Positions 1 to 6,222 of a stretch of DNA of 6,222 nt are shown here, in pieces. The notes beneath the pieces are model-generated. The model was given only the letters and a program-made list of their open reading frames with translations. It had not been told where the DNA came from and made no database searches. Made by a program: the position numbers and the translations under genes. Source of the DNA: Gammaproteobacteria bacterium (lineage in GTDB: Bacteria > Pseudomonadota > Gammaproteobacteria > SZUA-229); NCBI GenBank assembly GCA_029879605.1, contig JAOUQA010000134.1, positions 1-6,222 on the forward strand, read 5' to 3'. The stretch's first letter is position 1. Each line of letters starts with the position of its first letter.

Positions 1-3
1 CTG

Positions 4-9
4 TACTAT
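4..9 (+). promoter_or_regulatory. Possible -10 element of the initiator tRNA promoter
   Basis: TACTAT matches the sigma-70 -10 consensus at four of six positions and is followed by a GC-rich stretch (GCGCC), as is common in stable-RNA promoters. A start around position 16 would leave a leader of about 7 bases before the tRNA. The -35 region would lie outside the window, so this cannot be confirmed; the tRNA could equally be transcribed from further upstream. Confidence 0.3.
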
Positions 10-22
10 TTGCGCCAGTTGA

Positions 23-191
<169 letters not shown>

Positions 192-198
192 GAAGGTT

Positions 199-226
199 GC
201 AGGTTCAAATCCTGCCCCCGCTACCA
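199..226 (+). pseudogene. Orphan 3' fragment of initiator tRNA (T arm to CCA)
   Basis: The 26 bases at 201-226 are identical to the last 26 bases of the tRNA at 23-99, covering the T-loop TTCAAAT, the 3' acceptor strand and the CCA end. The two bases before them make a T stem of GCAGG/CCTGC, which is fully Watson-Crick paired, whereas the intact gene has a U-G wobble at the second pair. No matching 5' acceptor strand, D arm or normally placed anticodon arm lies upstream, so it cannot make a tRNA. It is explained as a by-product of the 127-bp tandem duplication. Confidence 0.85.
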
Positions 227-275
227 AATTTAAGCGAGTTGATGATTTGAAGGTTCTGTCTAGAAGCTTCGGTTT

Positions 276-302
276 ATGAGCCCGCCGAGTAGTCGGCCTC
301 AT
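276..302 (+). other. Hairpin in repeat unit 2 (identical copy)
   Basis: This copy is identical base for base to the hairpin at 149-175: ATGAG/CTCAT outer stem, CCC bulge, GCCGA/TCGGC inner stem and GTAG loop. All six substitutions between the repeat units fall outside the 24-base antisense-like segment (267-290) and the hairpin. Confidence 0.75.
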
Positions 303-358
303 GGTTTAATACCCTGGGGAAGGATATCGACATAGATCCTGTTTCGACTGCTAAACGT

Positions 359-385
359 AAGGCCTCGTTTATACGGGGCTTTTTT
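359..385 (+). terminator. Rho-independent terminator of the tRNA unit
   Basis: AAGGCCTCG (359-367) pairs with CGGGGCTTT (374-382) around the loop TTTATA, giving nine pairs including two G-U wobbles, and the T-run extends to 385. It lies downstream of the tRNA and both repeat units. It would end most tRNA transcripts before rimP while allowing some readthrough into the operon. Confidence 0.85.
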
Positions 386-411
386 ATTCGGTGCATCTTT
401 TGCCCGCCATT

Positions 412-442
412 GAGATTTCTACTGGTGTTTTCACGAAATCTC
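412..442. repeat. Inverted repeat GAGATTTC-N15-GAAATCTC overlapping the rimP promoter
   Basis: The arms at 412-419 and 435-442 are perfect 8-base inverted complements, with centres 23 bases apart, close to two DNA turns. A further GTG/CAC pair (425-427 with 432-434) lies inside around TTTT, so in RNA the 3' arm is continuous and the 5' arm has a five-base bulge. The right arm overlaps the proposed -35 element and the start of the promoter spacer, where a bound repressor could act. There is no T-run after it, so it is not a terminator. The protein that might bind is unknown. Confidence 0.6.
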
Positions 443-458
443 CCTGGTTAGATATAAT
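430..458 (+). promoter_or_regulatory. Probable sigma-70 promoter for rimP-nusA-infB-rbfA-truB
   Basis: A perfect TATAAT at 453-458 lies 17 bases after TTCACG (430-435), which matches the -35 consensus TTGACA at four of six positions. Transcription would start near 464-466, giving a rimP leader of about 75 bases. The promoter sits downstream of the tRNA terminator, which fits an operon needing its own start. An inverted repeat overlaps the -35 side, and a terminator-like hairpin begins three bases after the -10. Confidence 0.7.
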
Positions 459-460
459 AC

Positions 461-481
461 AGGGCCTAGAGCCCTTTTTTT
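461..481 (+). terminator. Terminator-like hairpin at the rimP transcription start
   Basis: AGGGC (461-465) and GCCCT (471-475) form a five-base-pair stem around CTAGA, and seven T residues run from 475 to 481. The stem is short but GC-rich and has the form of an intrinsic terminator. A transcript coming from the tRNA would contain all of it. One starting at the promoter just upstream (around 464-466) would lack most of the 5' arm and so should escape. NusA, encoded downstream, strengthens pausing and termination at such hairpins, so a feedback role is possible but is inference. Confidence 0.65.
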
Positions 482-483
482 GT

Positions 484-496
484 GGTCTGGAAGACC
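484..496 (+). other. Small hairpin in the rimP leader
   Basis: GGTCT (484-488) pairs with AGACC (492-496) around a GGA loop. It falls in the predicted 5' untranslated region. No T-run follows. Its role, if any, is unknown; a GGA in a loop resembles CsrA sites, but the flanking consensus is poor. Confidence 0.4.
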
Positions 497-540
497 TCAC
501 GGTATTGAGCTGAGGGATGGAGCACAAGTAGAGATTGATT

Positions 541-999
541 ATGCCAAAACATGCGAATGATCTGTGGGCATTGCTAGAGCCAGTGATAACAGGTCTTGGA
601 TATGAGGTGGTTGATATTGAGTTTCGACCACATCCCCGTGATGGCCTGTTACGTGTGTTTATTGACCAGGAGTCAGGGATTCAGCTGGAAGATTGCGAGC
701 TTGTTAGTCGCCAGTTGAGTGCCATGCTTGATGTTGAGGACCCCATCCCGGGACACTTTAATCTTGAAGTGTCATCACCTGGACTGGATCGACCTTTACG
801 TAAAGCTGAAGATTTTGAACGTTTTACCGGTGAAATGGTAAAAATTAAGTTAAGTATGCCAACGATTGAAGGGCAACGAAATTTTACCGGCAAGTTGTTA
901 GGCCTGGAAGAAAATGAGGTGTTGCTGGAAGTCGATGGTGAAACTAAATATCTGCCTCTGGGCGGGATTGATAAAGCGCGTTTGGTACCGCAATTTTAA
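541..999 (+). CDS. rimP: Ribosome maturation factor RimP
   Basis: RimP binds the free 30S subunit in the cytoplasm and helps assemble the S12/S19 region of the small subunit. The 152-residue product has the family's usual length (150 in E. coli). Its N-terminal domain covers roughly residues 1-85 and carries the signature LEVSSPGLDRPL at 75-86. The DVEDPI segment at 64-69 is also shared with E. coli. The C-terminal SH3-like domain spans about 88-152 and ends in KARLVPQF, against KANLVPHF in E. coli. I chose ATG 541, which gives MPKHANDLW. An in-frame TTG at 535 would add only two residues and has no better ribosome site. The Shine-Dalgarno signal is weak: AGAG lies near 530-533, and the richer GGATGGAG stretch at 514-521 is too distant. 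It is the first protein gene of the operon, with nusA following after 18 bases. Confidence 0.97.
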   Translation: MPKHANDLWALLEPVITGLGYEVVDIEFRPHPRDGLLRVFIDQESGIQLEDCELVSRQLSAMLDVEDPIPGHFNLEVSSPGLDRPLRKAEDFERFTGEMVKIKLSMPTIEGQRNFTGKLLGLEENEVLLEVDGETKYLPLGGIDKARLVPQF

Positions 1000-1005
1000 A
1001 TACTG

Positions 1006-1011
1006 GGTGAT
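1006..1011 (+). promoter_or_regulatory. Ribosome binding site of nusA
   Basis: GGTGAT is complementary to the ATCACC near the 3' end of 16S rRNA and ends six bases before the ATG at 1018. It is an off-centre Shine-Dalgarno site that lacks the GGAGG core. It lies in the 18-base gap after rimP, so coupling with rimP translation is likely to help. Confidence 0.6.
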
Positions 1012-1017
1012 TCTGTC

Positions 1018-2529
1018 ATGAATAAAGAAATTCTGTATGTTGTCGACGCAGTTTCTAATGAAAAAGGCGTAGATAAGGAAATTATTTTTGAGGCTATTGA
1101 AGCGGCCCTTGCAACGGCAACGCGTAAGAAACATGGCAAAGATATTGATGTTCGTGTCAGGATTGATCGTGAGAGCGGTGATTACGATACGTTCCGTCGC
1201 TGGCAGGTGGTTGAGGAGATGGAAGGTGGTGGCCTGGAAAGTCCTTTAAAGCAGACCACATTAGAAGCAGCCCAGGTTGAGAATCCAGATATTCAGCTGG
1301 AAGACTTTGTTGAAGAGCAGATTGATTCAGTTGAATTTGGGCGTATTGCGGCCCAGACAGCGAAACAGGTCATTGTTCAGAAAGTTCGTGAAGCTGAGCG
1401 TGCTCGGGTCGTTGATGCATTCCAGGATAAAGTGGGCGAACTTGTCATGGGAACGGTCAAGCGTGTCGAACGGGGTAATGTTTATATCGATCTGGGTGAT
1501 AACGTGGAAGCGATTATTCCCCGTGAAGATATGATTCCACGTGAAGCGGCACGTCCTGGTGATCGCTTGCGCGGTTATCTAAAAGAAGTCCGGGCTGAAA
1601 GCCGGGGGCCACAATTATTTGTTAGTCGTACAGCACCTGAGTTCCTGGTTGAGTTATTTAAACTAGAAGTGCCAGAAGTGGGTCAGGATCTGATAGAAAT
1701 TATAAGTGGCGCACGTGATCCGGGTTCGAGGGCAAAAATTGCAGTGAAATCATCTGATCCACGCCTGGATCCTGTTGGTGCCTGTGTAGGTATGCGTGGT
1801 TCCAGGGTCCAGTCAGTGTCTAATGAGCTGGCCGGGGAACGCGTTGATATAATTCTCTGGGATGAAAATCCAGCGCAATTTGTTATTAATGCCATGTCAC
1901 CTGCTGAAGTGGTATCCATAGTAGTTGATGAAGATTCCAGAACAATGGATATCGCGGTAGATGATGAAAAACTGTCACAGGCCATTGGTCGTGGTGGACA
2001 GAATATTCGTATGGCCAGTCAGCTTACTGGCTGGGAATTGAATGTAATGACTTCATCTGATATGGAAGCCAAATCTGAATCTGAAAGTAAAGAGCTGGTA
2101 CAGGCATTTATGAATCAGCTGGATGTAGATGAAGAAGTTGCGGCGATCCTGGCTGCGGAAGGTTTTTCAAGTATAGAAGAAGTTGCTTATGTGCCAGAAT
2201 CTGAATTACTGGACATCGAAGAATTTGATGAAGACATCGTTCAGGAATTACGGGGACGCGCCCGTGACGCTTTATTGACCAGGGCGATATCACAGGAAGA
2301 AGAGGTGAGTGAACCACAAAAAGATCTACTGGACATGGATGGCATGGAAAAAGATCTGGCTTATAAACTGGCTGAAATAGGCATTACTACTATGGAAGAT
2401 CTTGCGGAACAATCAGTGGATGAATTATTAGAAATTGAAGGTATGACTGATGAGCGTGCTTCACAGTTAATTATGACTGCACGCGCACCTTGGTTTGCAA
2501 ATGAGTCAAATCAGGAAGTTAATCAGTAA
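1018..2529 (+). CDS. nusA: Transcription termination/antitermination factor NusA
   Basis: NusA binds RNA polymerase near the RNA exit channel, prolongs pauses, aids intrinsic termination and is a core part of antitermination complexes on rRNA operons. The 503-residue product begins MNKEIL like E. coli NusA (495). The N-terminal polymerase-binding domain covers about 1-130, with TFRRW at 58-62 and AKQVIVQKVREAERA at 115-129. The S1 domain spans about 135-200. KH1 has its GMRG loop at 258-261 and KH2 its GRGG loop at 324-327. Two acidic C-terminal repeats follow, at about 365-425 and 436-490. Both repeats are present, as in E. coli, where the second contacts the alpha-subunit C-terminal domain and relieves autoinhibition. 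Compared with E. coli, the segment around 68-80 (EGGGLESPLKQT) is longer, and the tail after residue 492 differs. NusA is known to autoregulate its operon in E. coli, and the leader hairpin at 461-481 would suit that. Confidence 0.98.
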   Translation: MNKEILYVVDAVSNEKGVDKEIIFEAIEAALATATRKKHGKDIDVRVRIDRESGDYDTFRRWQVVEEMEGGGLESPLKQTTLEAAQVENPDIQLEDFVEEQIDSVEFGRIAAQTAKQVIVQKVREAERARVVDAFQDKVGELVMGTVKRVERGNVYIDLGDNVEAIIPREDMIPREAARPGDRLRGYLKEVRAESRGPQLFVSRTAPEFLVELFKLEVPEVGQDLIEIISGARDPGSRAKIAVKSSDPRLDPVGACVGMRGSRVQSVSNELAGERVDIILWDENPAQFVINAMSPAEVVSIVVDEDSRTMDIAVDDEKLSQAIGRGGQNIRMASQLTGWELNVMTSSDMEAKSESESKELVQAFMNQLDVDEEVAAILAAEGFSSIEEVAYVPESELLDIEEFDEDIVQELRGRARDALLTRAISQEEEVSEPQKDLLDMDGMEKDLAYKLAEIGITTMEDLAEQSVDELLEIEGMTDERASQLIMTARAPWFANESNQEVNQ

Positions 2530-2540
2530 ATATTGCTGGG

Positions 2541-2545
2541 GGAGG
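2541..2545 (+). promoter_or_regulatory. Strong Shine-Dalgarno site of infB
   Basis: GGAGG, within the purine run GGGGGAGGAA at 2538-2547, sits seven bases before the ATG at 2553. It is by far the best ribosome site in the window and fixes the infB start. It suggests that IF2 is made at a higher rate than its neighbours from the shared message. Confidence 0.85.
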
Positions 2546-2552
2546 AACACAT

Positions 2553-5117
2553 ATGTCAAATGTAACTGTCGAACAACTCGCCGATGTGGTCGGAGCCCCA
2601 GTCGAGCGTTTGTTAGAACAGCTGAAAGAAGCTGGAATCGAAGCAAACGATGCAGGAACATTAATTAGTGATGAAGACAAATTAAAGTTACTGGATTTTT
2701 TACGTACCACACATGGTAAACAGGAAGAAAGTAAATCGGAAGGTAAGCAGCGCATTACTTTGAAACGTAAGAGTGTCAGTGAGCTGAAACTGGGTGGTGC
2801 AGGTCGCGCAAAAACAGTTAATGTTGAAGTAAGAAAAAAACGCACGTATGTAAAACGTAGTGAAGCCGGTTCAACAGAAAAAGATGAGCTGGATCGTTTA
2901 ATGGCTGAAAAAGCAGCGCGTGATGAAGGCCGTAAGCAGGCAGAAGAAGAAGCACGTCGTAAAGCTGAAGAAGCGGCTGTTGCACAAGCCGAAGCTGAAG
3001 CGAAAGCAAAAGCCGAGGCAGAAGCAAAAGCCGAGGCAGAAGCCCAGGCAGAGCTGGAAAAATCTGAGGCAGAGGCTAAAGCCCAGGCTGAAAAGCAGGC
3101 GCTATTAGAAGCGGACGGTGCGGGCAAAACAAAAGAAGGCCGTAAAAAAGTTAAAAAGCCTCATGAAGAAGAAAGTGATCGTGCCAAGCGTAGTAAACAG
3201 GATCGTGATGAAGATAAAGCTGAAACTCGTTATGGCAGAAAAGAATTACACGTAGCCACTGGTAAGAGTGGGCAGCGCAAGAAGAAATCAGGCAAGCGAG
3301 AAACCTCTGCAGATAGTACAGGTAAACATGGTTTTGAAAAACCTGTTGTACCGATTGTTCATGATATTGGTGTTCCGGAGAATATTAAAGTATCTGATCT
3401 TGCTCAGAAAATGTCGATGAAGTCAGCTGAGCTGATTAAAATCATGATGAAAATGGGTGTTATGGCGACCATTAATCAGATAATTGATCAGGACACAGCT
3501 ATCCTGGTTGTTGAAGAGGCGGGACATAAAGCGCATCCTGTCAGCGATGATGATCGTGAAAGAAACTTGCTGGAAACAGCACAACAGGAACTTGGTGAGC
3601 CAGTTGCAAGACCGCCTGTTGTTACTATCATGGGGCATGTTGACCATGGTAAAACTTCCTTGCTTGATTATATCCGTGCATCTAAAGTGGCATCAGGTGA
3701 AGCTGGTGGTATTACTCAGCATATAGGTGCTTATCATGTTGAGACTCCCAGGGGTGTTATTTCGTTTCTTGATACACCTGGGCATGCTGCATTTACAGCG
3801 ATGCGTGCACGTGGTGCGCAATCAACTGATATAGTAATTCTTGTTGTAGCAGCTGATGATGGTGTTATGCCACAGACAATCGAAGCAGTGCAGCATTCTA
3901 AAGCAGCAGGTGTTCCTATCATTGTTGCGGTTAATAAAATTGATAAAGAAGATGCTGATCCTGATCGTGTAAAAACTGAACTGGGTAATCATGAAGTCAT
4001 CCCTGAAGAGTGGGGTGGAGAAAATATTTTTATTAATGTTTCAGCCAAAACCGGTGAAGGCATAGATGATTTGCTTGATGCAATTTCATTACAGGCTGAA
4101 GTAATGGAATTAACTGCACCAGCCACTGGTCCGGCAAAAGGTATTGTAGTTGAGGCTTCCCTGGATAAAGGACGTGGTGTAATGACAACGGTACTGGTTC
4201 AGGAAGGCAAGTTGAATAAGGGTGATATCTTACTCGCTGGACAGGAATACGGCCGTGTTCGTGCTATGTTCGATGAAAGTGGTAACCAGATATCCGAAGC
4301 AGGACCTTCAATTCCAGTGCTGGTGTTAGGATTATCAAATACTCCGTCAGCTGGTGATCAAATACAGGTTTTACCTGATGAGCGAACTGCTCGTGAACTG
4401 GCGATCAGTCGTCAGGAGAAAGATCGTAATGCCCGGCTGGCAACACAGCAGCAGGCCAAACTGGATTCCATGTTTGCCAATATGGGTAAAGCCGAAGTTA
4501 ATGTGTTGAATATTTTATTAAAAGCGGATGTGCAGGGTAGTCTTGAAGCCATTCGTGATGCCCTGACTAAACTGGCTGCTGAGAATGAAGAAGTTGATGT
4601 CAGTATTATTGGTAGTGGGGTAGGTGGTATTAACGAAACTGACGTGACCCTGGCTGCCGCATCAAATGCAATTATTCTTGGTTTTAATGTGCGTGCTGAT
4701 GCATCTGCTAGAAAAGCTGTTTCAGAACGTGGCGTAGATCTTCATTACTACAGCGTTATTTATGATCTGATTGATGAAGTTAAACGTGCCTTAACAGGTA
4801 TGCTGGCACCCGAATTCAGAGAACAGATTATTGGTCTGGCTGAAGTTAAAGATGTATTTAAGTCACCCAAGTTTGGTCTGGTGGCAGGTTCACTGGTAAC
4901 GGAAGGTGTGGTCAAACGTAATCAGCCGATTCGTGTATTACGAGACAACGTCGTTATTTATGAGGGTGAGCTGGAGTCTTTACGTCGTTTCAAAGATGAT
5001 GTTGATGAAGTTAAAAGTGGTACTGAATGTGGTATTGCCGTTAAGAACTACAACGATGTAAAAGCTGGCGATCAGATCGAAGTCTTTGAGCGAGTTCAGG
5101 TCGAACGTACACTGTAA
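2553..5117 (+). CDS. infB: Translation initiation factor IF-2
   Basis: IF2 is the GTPase that brings formyl-methionyl initiator tRNA to the 30S subunit and promotes 50S joining. The 854-residue product (890 in E. coli) starts with an IF2_N domain (about 3-53), followed by a basic segment (RITLKRKSVSELKL, 67-80). A long charged helical linker at about 110-255 is rich in Ala, Glu and Lys. A second IF2_N domain lies at about 278-325. The G domain carries G1 GHVDHGKT (361-368), G2 GGITQHIG (385-392), G3 DTPGH (407-411), G4 NKID (461-464) and G5 SAK (497-499). His411, matching the family's catalytic histidine, is present. Domains II and III follow, then the C-terminal part that binds the formyl-methionyl end (about 760-854), with GTECGIAVKNYNDVKAGD at 823-840. 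E. coli makes shorter forms from internal starts. I see in-frame ATG codons (for example residue 117) but no convincing ribosome site before them. Confidence 0.98.
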   Translation: MSNVTVEQLADVVGAPVERLLEQLKEAGIEANDAGTLISDEDKLKLLDFLRTTHGKQEESKSEGKQRITLKRKSVSELKLGGAGRAKTVNVEVRKKRTYVKRSEAGSTEKDELDRLMAEKAARDEGRKQAEEEARRKAEEAAVAQAEAEAKAKAEAEAKAEAEAQAELEKSEAEAKAQAEKQALLEADGAGKTKEGRKKVKKPHEEESDRAKRSKQDRDEDKAETRYGRKELHVATGKSGQRKKKSGKRETSADSTGKHGFEKPVVPIVHDIGVPENIKVSDLAQKMSMKSAELIKIMMKMGVMATINQIIDQDTAILVVEEAGHKAHPVSDDDRERNLLETAQQELGEPVARPPVVTIMGHVDHGKTSLLDYIRASKVASGEAGGITQHIGAYHVETPRGVISFLDTPGHAAFTAMRARGAQSTDIVILVVAADDGVMPQTIEAVQHSKAAGVPIIVAVNKIDKEDADPDRVKTELGNHEVIPEEWGGENIFINVSAKTGEGIDDLLDAISLQAEVMELTAPATGPAKGIVVEASLDKGRGVMTTVLVQEGKLNKGDILLAGQEYGRVRAMFDESGNQISEAGPSIPVLVLGLSNTPSAGDQIQVLPDERTARELAISRQEKDRNARLATQQQAKLDSMFANMGKAEVNVLNILLKADVQGSLEAIRDALTKLAAENEEVDVSIIGSGVGGINETDVTLAAASNAIILGFNVRADASARKAVSERGVDLHYYSVIYDLIDEVKRALTGMLAPEFREQIIGLAEVKDVFKSPKFGLVAGSLVTEGVVKRNQPIRVLRDNVVIYEGELESLRRFKDDVDEVKSGTECGIAVKNYNDVKAGDQIEVFERVQVERTL
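3006..3041 (+). repeat. Perfect 18-bp tandem repeat in the IF2 linker
   Basis: An 18-base unit occurs twice back to back, at 3006-3023 and 3024-3041, encoding AKAEAE twice (residues 152-163). A degenerate continuation follows (AQAELE). It lies in the helical Ala/Glu/Lys linker and keeps the reading frame. It looks like recent replication slippage in a region where the family tolerates large length variation. Confidence 0.9.
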
Positions 5118-5128
5118 GTTGCATAGTA

Positions 5129-5497
5129 ATGCCAAAAGAGTTTTCACGTTCACAACGCATGGCGGAACAGATTCGTCGCGAATTATCACAGTTAATTCGC
5201 GATGAAATTAAAGATCCCCGTGTAAGCTGGGTGTCTATTACTGCTGTTAAATGCAGTAAAGATCTTAGTAGTGCTATTGTTTATTTTACATTGATGGATA
5301 GCAGTACTAGTGAACAGACAACCCATGCTTTAAATAATGCAGCTGGTTTTTTGCGTAAACAACTGGCGTCACTTATTCGTTCCCGAATTGTTCCACAGTT
5401 AAAATTTATTCATGATAATAGTATTGAACGTGGTTCTGAAATGGATGCATTGATTGCCAGGGCGCGATCAACAGATGCGGATTCCGATTCCGAATAG
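5129..5497 (+). CDS. rbfA: 30S ribosome-binding factor RbfA
   Basis: RbfA binds the immature 30S subunit near the 5' helix of 16S rRNA, helps late maturation and is needed for growth in the cold in E. coli. The 122-residue product (133 in E. coli) forms a single KH-like domain. Recognisable features are the start MPKEFSRSQRMAEQIRRELS, DEIKDPRV at 25-32, the AxG-type kink at NAAGFLRKQL (70-79), the strand RIVPQLKFIHDNS (86-98), and an acidic, probably disordered tail ending DADSDSE. It starts 11 bases after infB. The only possible Shine-Dalgarno match is TAAG at 5115-5118, which overlaps the infB stop codon, so translation is probably coupled to infB. The shorter length comes from the C-terminal tail, which is variable in the family. 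Confidence 0.96.
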   Translation: MPKEFSRSQRMAEQIRRELSQLIRDEIKDPRVSWVSITAVKCSKDLSSAIVYFTLMDSSTSEQTTHALNNAAGFLRKQLASLIRSRIVPQLKFIHDNSIERGSEMDALIARARSTDADSDSE

Positions 5498-5550
5498 TTA
5501 ATCATTGTTTAATTTCTTATTAGCTTAAAATCGTTCAGGTTGAAGTTTAA
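5498..5550 (+). other. AT-rich rbfA-truB spacer
   Basis: This 53-base gap is the longest in the operon and contains no terminator. TAAAAT at 5526-5531 resembles a -10 element, and TTGTTT at 5505-5510 resembles a -35, but the spacing is only 15 bases and the -35 match is poor. A secondary promoter for truB is possible but weakly supported. GAAG (5542-5545), five bases before the truB ATG, is the likely, weak ribosome site. Confidence 0.4.
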
Positions 5551-6222
5551 ATGGGTAAGAGTCAACGAAAGAAAAAGGGTCGTCCAGTTCATGGCGTGCT
5601 GTTACTCGACAAACCTTTGCATATGTCATCAAATCATGCCCTGCAAAAAGTGAAGCGTTTATATAATGCTCAGAAAGCAGGTCATACTGGCAGCCTGGAT
5701 CCCCTGGCGACGGGTATGTTGCCGGTGTGTCTGGGTGAAGCTACTAAAATTTCTGCATTTTTACTGGATGCAGATAAAACCTATCGATTTAAATGTCAGC
5801 TAGGAACCCGTACCACCACGGCAGATGCTGAGGGTGAAGTTCTGGAAACAAAGCCATTTGAGCATATTACACGCTCGGATATTGAAAAAATAATACCGCA
5901 ATTTATGGGTGATATTGAACAGGTGCCACCCATGTATTCAGCTCTGAAAAAAGATGGCCAGCGTTTGTATGAACTGGCGCGGCAGGGTATCGAGGTTGAG
6001 CGTAAACCAAGACCTGTCACTATTTATCGACTGGATCTTATCGATTTTTCAGCGGGAGAAGTGGAGCTGGAAGTACAGTGTTCCAAGGGTACTTATGTGC
6101 GTACCCTGGCTGAAGATATAGGGCATGTGCTGGGTTGTGGTGCTTATGTCACCAGCCTGCATCGAACAACTGTCGGGCCATACCAGGGCGAGATGGTGAG
6201 CCTCGAACAATTGGAGCAGCAG
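5551..6222 (+). CDS. truB: tRNA pseudouridine(55) synthase TruB (3' end outside the window)
   Basis: TruB converts uridine 55 in the T-loop of tRNAs to pseudouridine and also acts as a tRNA-folding chaperone. The open frame starts at ATG 5551 and runs off the right edge without a stop, giving 224 residues of a protein that has 314 in E. coli. The conserved LLLDKP lies at 17-22. The catalytic loop GHTGSLDPLATGMLPV is at 44-59, with the nucleophile Asp50 (Asp48 in E. coli). Tyr78 in DKTYRF matches the active-site tyrosine that follows the same DK motif in E. coli. CSKGTYVRTL at 177-186 carries the conserved arginine (184). The basic start (MGKSQRKKKGR) is typical. The missing part is the C-terminal PUA-like region, cut by the window and not by mutation. 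It follows rbfA as in E. coli; there rpsO and pnp come next. Confidence 0.97.
   Translation, partial: MGKSQRKKKGRPVHGVLLLDKPLHMSSNHALQKVKRLYNAQKAGHTGSLDPLATGMLPVCLGEATKISAFLLDADKTYRFKCQLGTRTTTADAEGEVLETKPFEHITRSDIEKIIPQFMGDIEQVPPMYSALKKDGQRLYELARQGIEVERKPRPVTIYRLDLIDFSAGEVELEVQCSKGTYVRTLAEDIGHVLGCGAYVTSLHRTTVGPYQGEMVSLEQLEQQ

Larger units (their letters stand above)
192..318 (+). repeat. Tandem 127-bp repeat, unit 2
   Basis: This is the second copy of the unit described at 65-191. It begins with a duplicated tRNA 3' end (199-226) with no tRNA 5' half in front of it, and then repeats the spacer, including the hairpin at 276-302. It ends at the third GAAGG (319-323), after which similarity stops. 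No open reading frame or mobile-element protein is associated with the repeat. Confidence 0.93.

Noticed and set aside
327..357. Promoter with TCGACA as -35 upstream of the tRNA terminator
   Set aside because: The only -10 candidate (TAAACG at 352-357) is poor, the spacing is 19 bases, and the transcript would meet the terminator at 359-385 at once.
535..999. TTG at 535 as the rimP start
   Set aside because: It adds only two residues, TTG is a rarer start codon, and no better-spaced ribosome site supports it over ATG 541.
2901..2903. Internal start for a short IF2 form at Met117
   Set aside because: No Shine-Dalgarno-like sequence lies at a suitable distance; the shorter IF2 forms are known in E. 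coli, but nothing here supports this site.
2519..3127. 202-codon open frame on the minus strand, rich in Ser and Ala
   Set aside because: It lies opposite the Ala/Glu/Lys linker of infB. Its composition is just the reverse reading of GCN/GAA/AAA codons, and it has no recognisable domain or ribosome site.
3484..3726. 80-codon + strand frame inside infB
   Set aside because: It is out of frame with the clearly conserved IF2 G domain and has no family resemblance or start signal.

Overview
The window carries the conserved metY-rimP-nusA-infB-rbfA-truB block of a gammaproteobacterium, all on the + strand. The protein sequences closely follow the Escherichia coli proteins in family, order and length, and the gene order is that of the E. 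coli nusA/infB operon. I cannot name a genus. Codon use and base composition look uniform across the five protein genes, and nothing there suggests recent transfer.

Layout. An intact initiator tRNA gene (23-99) sits at the left end, with a possible -10 element just upstream. It is followed by an unusual 127-bp tandem duplication (65-191 and 192-318). This duplicates the 3' third of the tRNA gene plus its downstream spacer, leaving an orphan tRNA 3' end with CCA at 199-226 and two copies of a hairpin related to the tRNA anticodon arm. A rho-independent terminator (359-385) closes the tRNA unit. I see nothing recognisable in 324-358 or 386-411. Positions 412-481 are densely packed: an 8-bp inverted repeat, a good TATAAT promoter, and a second terminator-like hairpin lying on the predicted start point. 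The leader of rimP follows.

The genes rimP (541-999), nusA (1018-2529), infB (2553-5117), rbfA (5129-5497) and truB (5551 to beyond the right edge) are separated by gaps of 18, 23, 11 and 53 bases with no terminator between them, so they are most likely one transcript. Together they serve translation and its coupling to transcription. RimP and RbfA mature the 30S subunit. NusA controls pausing, termination and antitermination. IF2 delivers the initiator tRNA encoded at the head of the locus. TruB makes pseudouridine 55 in tRNAs, including that one.

The coding part is an ordinary housekeeping operon and I found no new gene system in it. What is worth a second look is the 440-base stretch between the tRNA and rimP: the tandem repeat carrying tRNA fragments, a 24-base segment nearly complementary to the initiator anticodon arm, and the promoter/terminator arrangement in front of rimP.
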